DNA from: Nevskia sp.
GTDB lineage: Bacteria > Pseudomonadota > Gammaproteobacteria > Nevskiales > Nevskiaceae
Reading direction: 5' to 3'
Assembly (NCBI GenBank): GCA_023229645.1
Contig: JALNYU010000019.1
Span: forward strand, 14,402-78,401
DNA length: 64,000 bases
Of this stretch, positions 62,182-64,000 are shown piece after piece. Below the pieces are notes generated by a model. That model was not told where the DNA came from and made no database searches. It worked only from the letters and a program-made list of their open reading frames with translations. The translations under genes were made by a program, and so were the position numbers. Position 1 is the first letter of the stretch; every line of letters starts with the position of its first letter.

Positions 62182-63777
62182 TCACGGACAGTCGTCTTTA
62201 CCCGCGCCGACACAGACTAAGTGGTCATGGAAATAACGGCCGTAGCCGTCGGTTGGGGTGCCGAGTTTGTCCTGAATAAGCTGATTATCGGTGCCGGTCC
62301 AGGCGTTCCAGGTCCAGCCGAGATACGAGGCCCCGACGGAATCCGCCCAGCGTAATACGTTAGATACCAGCGGCGAGCCGACCGTCCCAGGCGTGTTGTG
62401 ATCGCCGGTTTCGGTGATGATGACCGGCACGAGTTGGCTGATGTCTTTGCCGTATTGATATTGCTCCACCCCATACTTGGGCAGGGAGGATTTCTCGTCT
62501 TTCGGGTAGGCGTGCCAAACCGCCGCCATCTGATTTAGCGGGTCGACGGGTTTGTGCGTCAGCCATTTTTCGAGATCGCCGGCCCAACGCACGCCGCCGA
62601 CCAGCACCACGTTCTCGGCGCCGGTTGCCCGCACGGCATTTAATAGCTGCTTCATGCCAACCGCACGCCAGTTGAAACGGACAATCCCTTCTTTCCCGTC
62701 TTGCACATAGCCGGTTCGGTAGCGGGTAATGAAGCCTCCTTCGCGCCAGACTTGCCATGGATCCTGCGTGTCGGCGATCCAATCGAAATAAGGCTCGTTG
62801 AATAGCTCAAACATCACTGCAGGATTATCTTTAAACGTGTTGGCGACTGAGTTCCAGAAATCGAGCGAGTAATCGGCGTCGGCCATCGCATTTTGCGCGC
62901 CATAGCCTTCAAACGGCGTTTGCGGCACCAGCGTCGGTTGGCCGGGTACCCGTACATTCGGCCCGCTCCAGTGCAAATCGAGTATCACGTAGAGTCCGGC
63001 GGCGACGGCGTCCGCCACGGCCTGGGTGACGGTTTGACGATAATTTTTGCCAGGGTCGGCGGCGCGCGGTTTGCCATCGTGGTCGTACGTCGTCAGGCCT
63101 AGCCATGCTGCCTGATTCATTGGGAAGCGGATGACATTTGCCTTCCAGCGTTTAATCGCGGCGAAGTCAGGGTGGTCATTGCCCCAGGGATTATCCGGCG
63201 TCCAGCCCTGGATAACGAAATTCTCCAGGCCGCTGACATTTACCCCGCGCAGTTGTAACGGATTCCCGTGAGGGTCGACAAAACGGTTGACCGCAATTTT
63301 GATGGCTAGCGGCTCTGCCGGTACGACAGTAACGCTCGCAGATGCGGGCGAGCCCAGCGTCGCCCCGTTGCTGGGATTGCGCAGCGTTACGGTAAGGCGA
63401 TGATTTTCCTGCTCGGGTACTTCACCGGGAGCGGGGATTGGGATCGAAAAATAACGTGGGCCGTCATCGCCCGGTTGCCAGCGGATAGTGCCAGTGCGTG
63501 CAGAGGCGGGCGGTGTCTCTGAACCCGGAGCATCGACGGTTACGGAGTAATCAACGCTGGTCGCACCCTGGCTGGGGCCGCTGCGGGTTACTGTGATGGT
63601 CAGCAATTCCGCGTTTTGGGCGACGGTGAGCGTCTCTGACGCTAGCGCTAACTTGCTTAGGCCGGCGTTTTTTGAGGCCGCATCAGCGCGTGAGATGTAG
63701 TCATCCAGCGCGAGGAGGCCGGTCGCCAAGAGAATAAAAACAACTACAGCGCCGCCGATAATTTTCCACATACCCAT
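62182..63777 (-). CDS. Membrane-anchored GH5 glycoside hydrolase with N-terminal beta domain
   Basis: Protein of 531 residues. A single membrane helix (about 5-24, no clear cleavage site) anchors it; then comes a Calx-beta/immunoglobulin-like domain (about 45-153) and a GH5 catalytic domain (about 160-525). The acid/base Glu is E328 in FELFNEPY and the nucleophile E456 in VPVIITETGDH. GNVIRFPMN-like (ANVIRFPMNQAAW) and VILDLHWSG are other GH5 blocks. GH5 enzymes cleave beta-1,4-glucans, mannans and related chains. An envelope-tethered glycanase beside glycan export genes could trim the polymer made there. Start: ATG 63777; a second ATG lies two codons later. Confidence 0.9.
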   Translation of the reverse strand: MGMWKIIGGAVVVFILLATGLLALDDYISRADAASKNAGLSKLALASETLTVAQNAELLTITVTRSGPSQGATSVDYSVTVDAPGSETPPASARTGTIRWQPGDDGPRYFSIPIPAPGEVPEQENHRLTVTLRNPSNGATLGSPASASVTVVPAEPLAIKIAVNRFVDPHGNPLQLRGVNVSGLENFVIQGWTPDNPWGNDHPDFAAIKRWKANVIRFPMNQAAWLGLTTYDHDGKPRAADPGKNYRQTVTQAVADAVAAGLYVILDLHWSGPNVRVPGQPTLVPQTPFEGYGAQNAMADADYSLDFWNSVANTFKDNPAVMFELFNEPYFDWIADTQDPWQVWREGGFITRYRTGYVQDGKEGIVRFNWRAVGMKQLLNAVRATGAENVVLVGGVRWAGDLEKWLTHKPVDPLNQMAAVWHAYPKDEKSSLPKYGVEQYQYGKDISQLVPVIITETGDHNTPGTVGSPLVSNVLRWADSVGASYLGWTWNAWTGTDNQLIQDKLGTPTDGYGRYFHDHLVCVGAGKDDCP

Positions 63778-63794
63778 TCCCCCCGAGTGATCAA

Positions 63795-63827
63795 GGGCGC
63801 AGCCATTGGGTTTATGGTGCTGCGCCC
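63795..63827. repeat. Perfect 9-bp inverted repeat upstream of the GH5 gene
   Basis: GGGCGCAGC / GCTGCGCCC with a 15-base loop, 18 bases before the GH5 start codon. Could be an operator or part of the 5' leader. Confidence 0.4.
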
Positions 63828-63872
63828 CTTGCAGCCAGTGTGCTGCTCGGGGCGCTGCGTGAAAAGCCGTGG

Positions 63873-63907
63873 TTTTTCCCCATCGCCATTGGCGGCAATG
63901 GGGAAAA
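63873..63907. terminator. Terminator after the partial gene at the window end
   Basis: Stem CCCCATCGCC / GGCAATGGGG with one mismatch, 6-base loop, flanked by TTTTT on one strand and AAAA on the other. Placed eight bases past the stop of the minus-strand gene that runs out of the window. Confidence 0.85.
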
Positions 63908-63914
63908 GGAGCGT

Positions 63915-64000
63915 TTAGGCGAGGAAGCCGAGGTTGCGGCGTGCGCCGAAGTTGGCGAGGTTGGGGAAGATGGCGTTGAGGTTGGTGTCGGCGACCCCAA
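63915..64000 (-). CDS. C-terminal end of an unidentified protein (partial)
   Basis: The last 27 codons of a minus-strand gene that enters from the right edge; the readable tail includes LNAIFPNLANFGARRNLGFLA before TAA. Too short to name. The terminator directly downstream supports that it is a real gene end. Confidence 0.6.
   Translation of the reverse strand, partial: GVADTNLNAIFPNLANFGARRNLGFLA

Noticed and set aside
1..64000. tRNA or rRNA genes, CRISPR arrays, IS elements, phage or conjugation genes
   Set aside because: Looked for on both strands; no cloverleaf with CCA end, no regular direct repeats, no transposase or integrase motifs found by eye.

Overview
The window looks like chromosomal DNA of a moderately GC-rich gammaproteobacterium. 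It carries GreB, SelO, a type-2 NADH dehydrogenase, a HiPIP, a DsbD-type reductase and an M36 protease with a GlyGly-CTERM-like tail. Genus cannot be fixed from the sequence alone; no rRNA or tRNA gene, CRISPR array, insertion sequence or phage gene was seen.

Bases 1-23500 are mostly housekeeping and envelope genes: the 3' part of aroC, fused isobutyryl-CoA mutase icmF, a small Cys-repeat periplasmic protein, a Crp/Fnr regulator with two TTGTGA/TCACAA palindromes far upstream, selO, ndh, greB, an exported amidohydrolase, an isoaspartyl peptidase, two tandem CsgG-like lipoproteins and a Na+/solute symporter. These are followed by a dsbD-redoxin pair, two small hypothetical families, a CheY-type regulator with a coiled-coil tail, a YciI protein and a DUF6438-type lipoprotein. 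Bases 23500-32500 hold a large secreted M36 metallopeptidase, a sirtuin, an exported dienelactone hydrolase, a HiPIP and a cupin-like oxygenase.

Bases 32500-52000 are the accessory core: a three-protein hybrid NRPS/PKS line on the minus strand. The order is A-T (valine-like code), then KS-AT-ACP-aminotransferase-C-A-T (malonyl AT, glycine-like code), then C-A-T-TE. In the last protein the condensation second His is Gln, the adenylation domain has lost its A3 and A10 lysines, and the thioesterase nucleophile is Cys. The line is flanked by a membrane-anchored PAF-acetylhydrolase-like esterase, a Wzx/MATE-like flippase and, upstream, a GMC oxidoreductase with a Tat-type small partner. The likely product is a small beta-amino (3,4-diamino) acyl-glycine compound or a ring derived from it; this is inference.

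Bases 52000-64000 are envelope glycoconjugate genes. A tight minus-strand operon (O-antigen-ligase-like, LPG-synthase-TM-like, HAD-UbiA fusion, DprE1-like, DprE2-like, acyltransferase) looks like a Gram-negative version of the polyprenyl-phosphoryl-D-arabinose pathway known from mycobacteria. In the HAD-UbiA protein a phosphatase domain may supply the dephosphorylation step. A polytopic GT-C-like membrane protein, a membrane-anchored GH5 glycanase and the C-terminal end of an unknown protein close the window.
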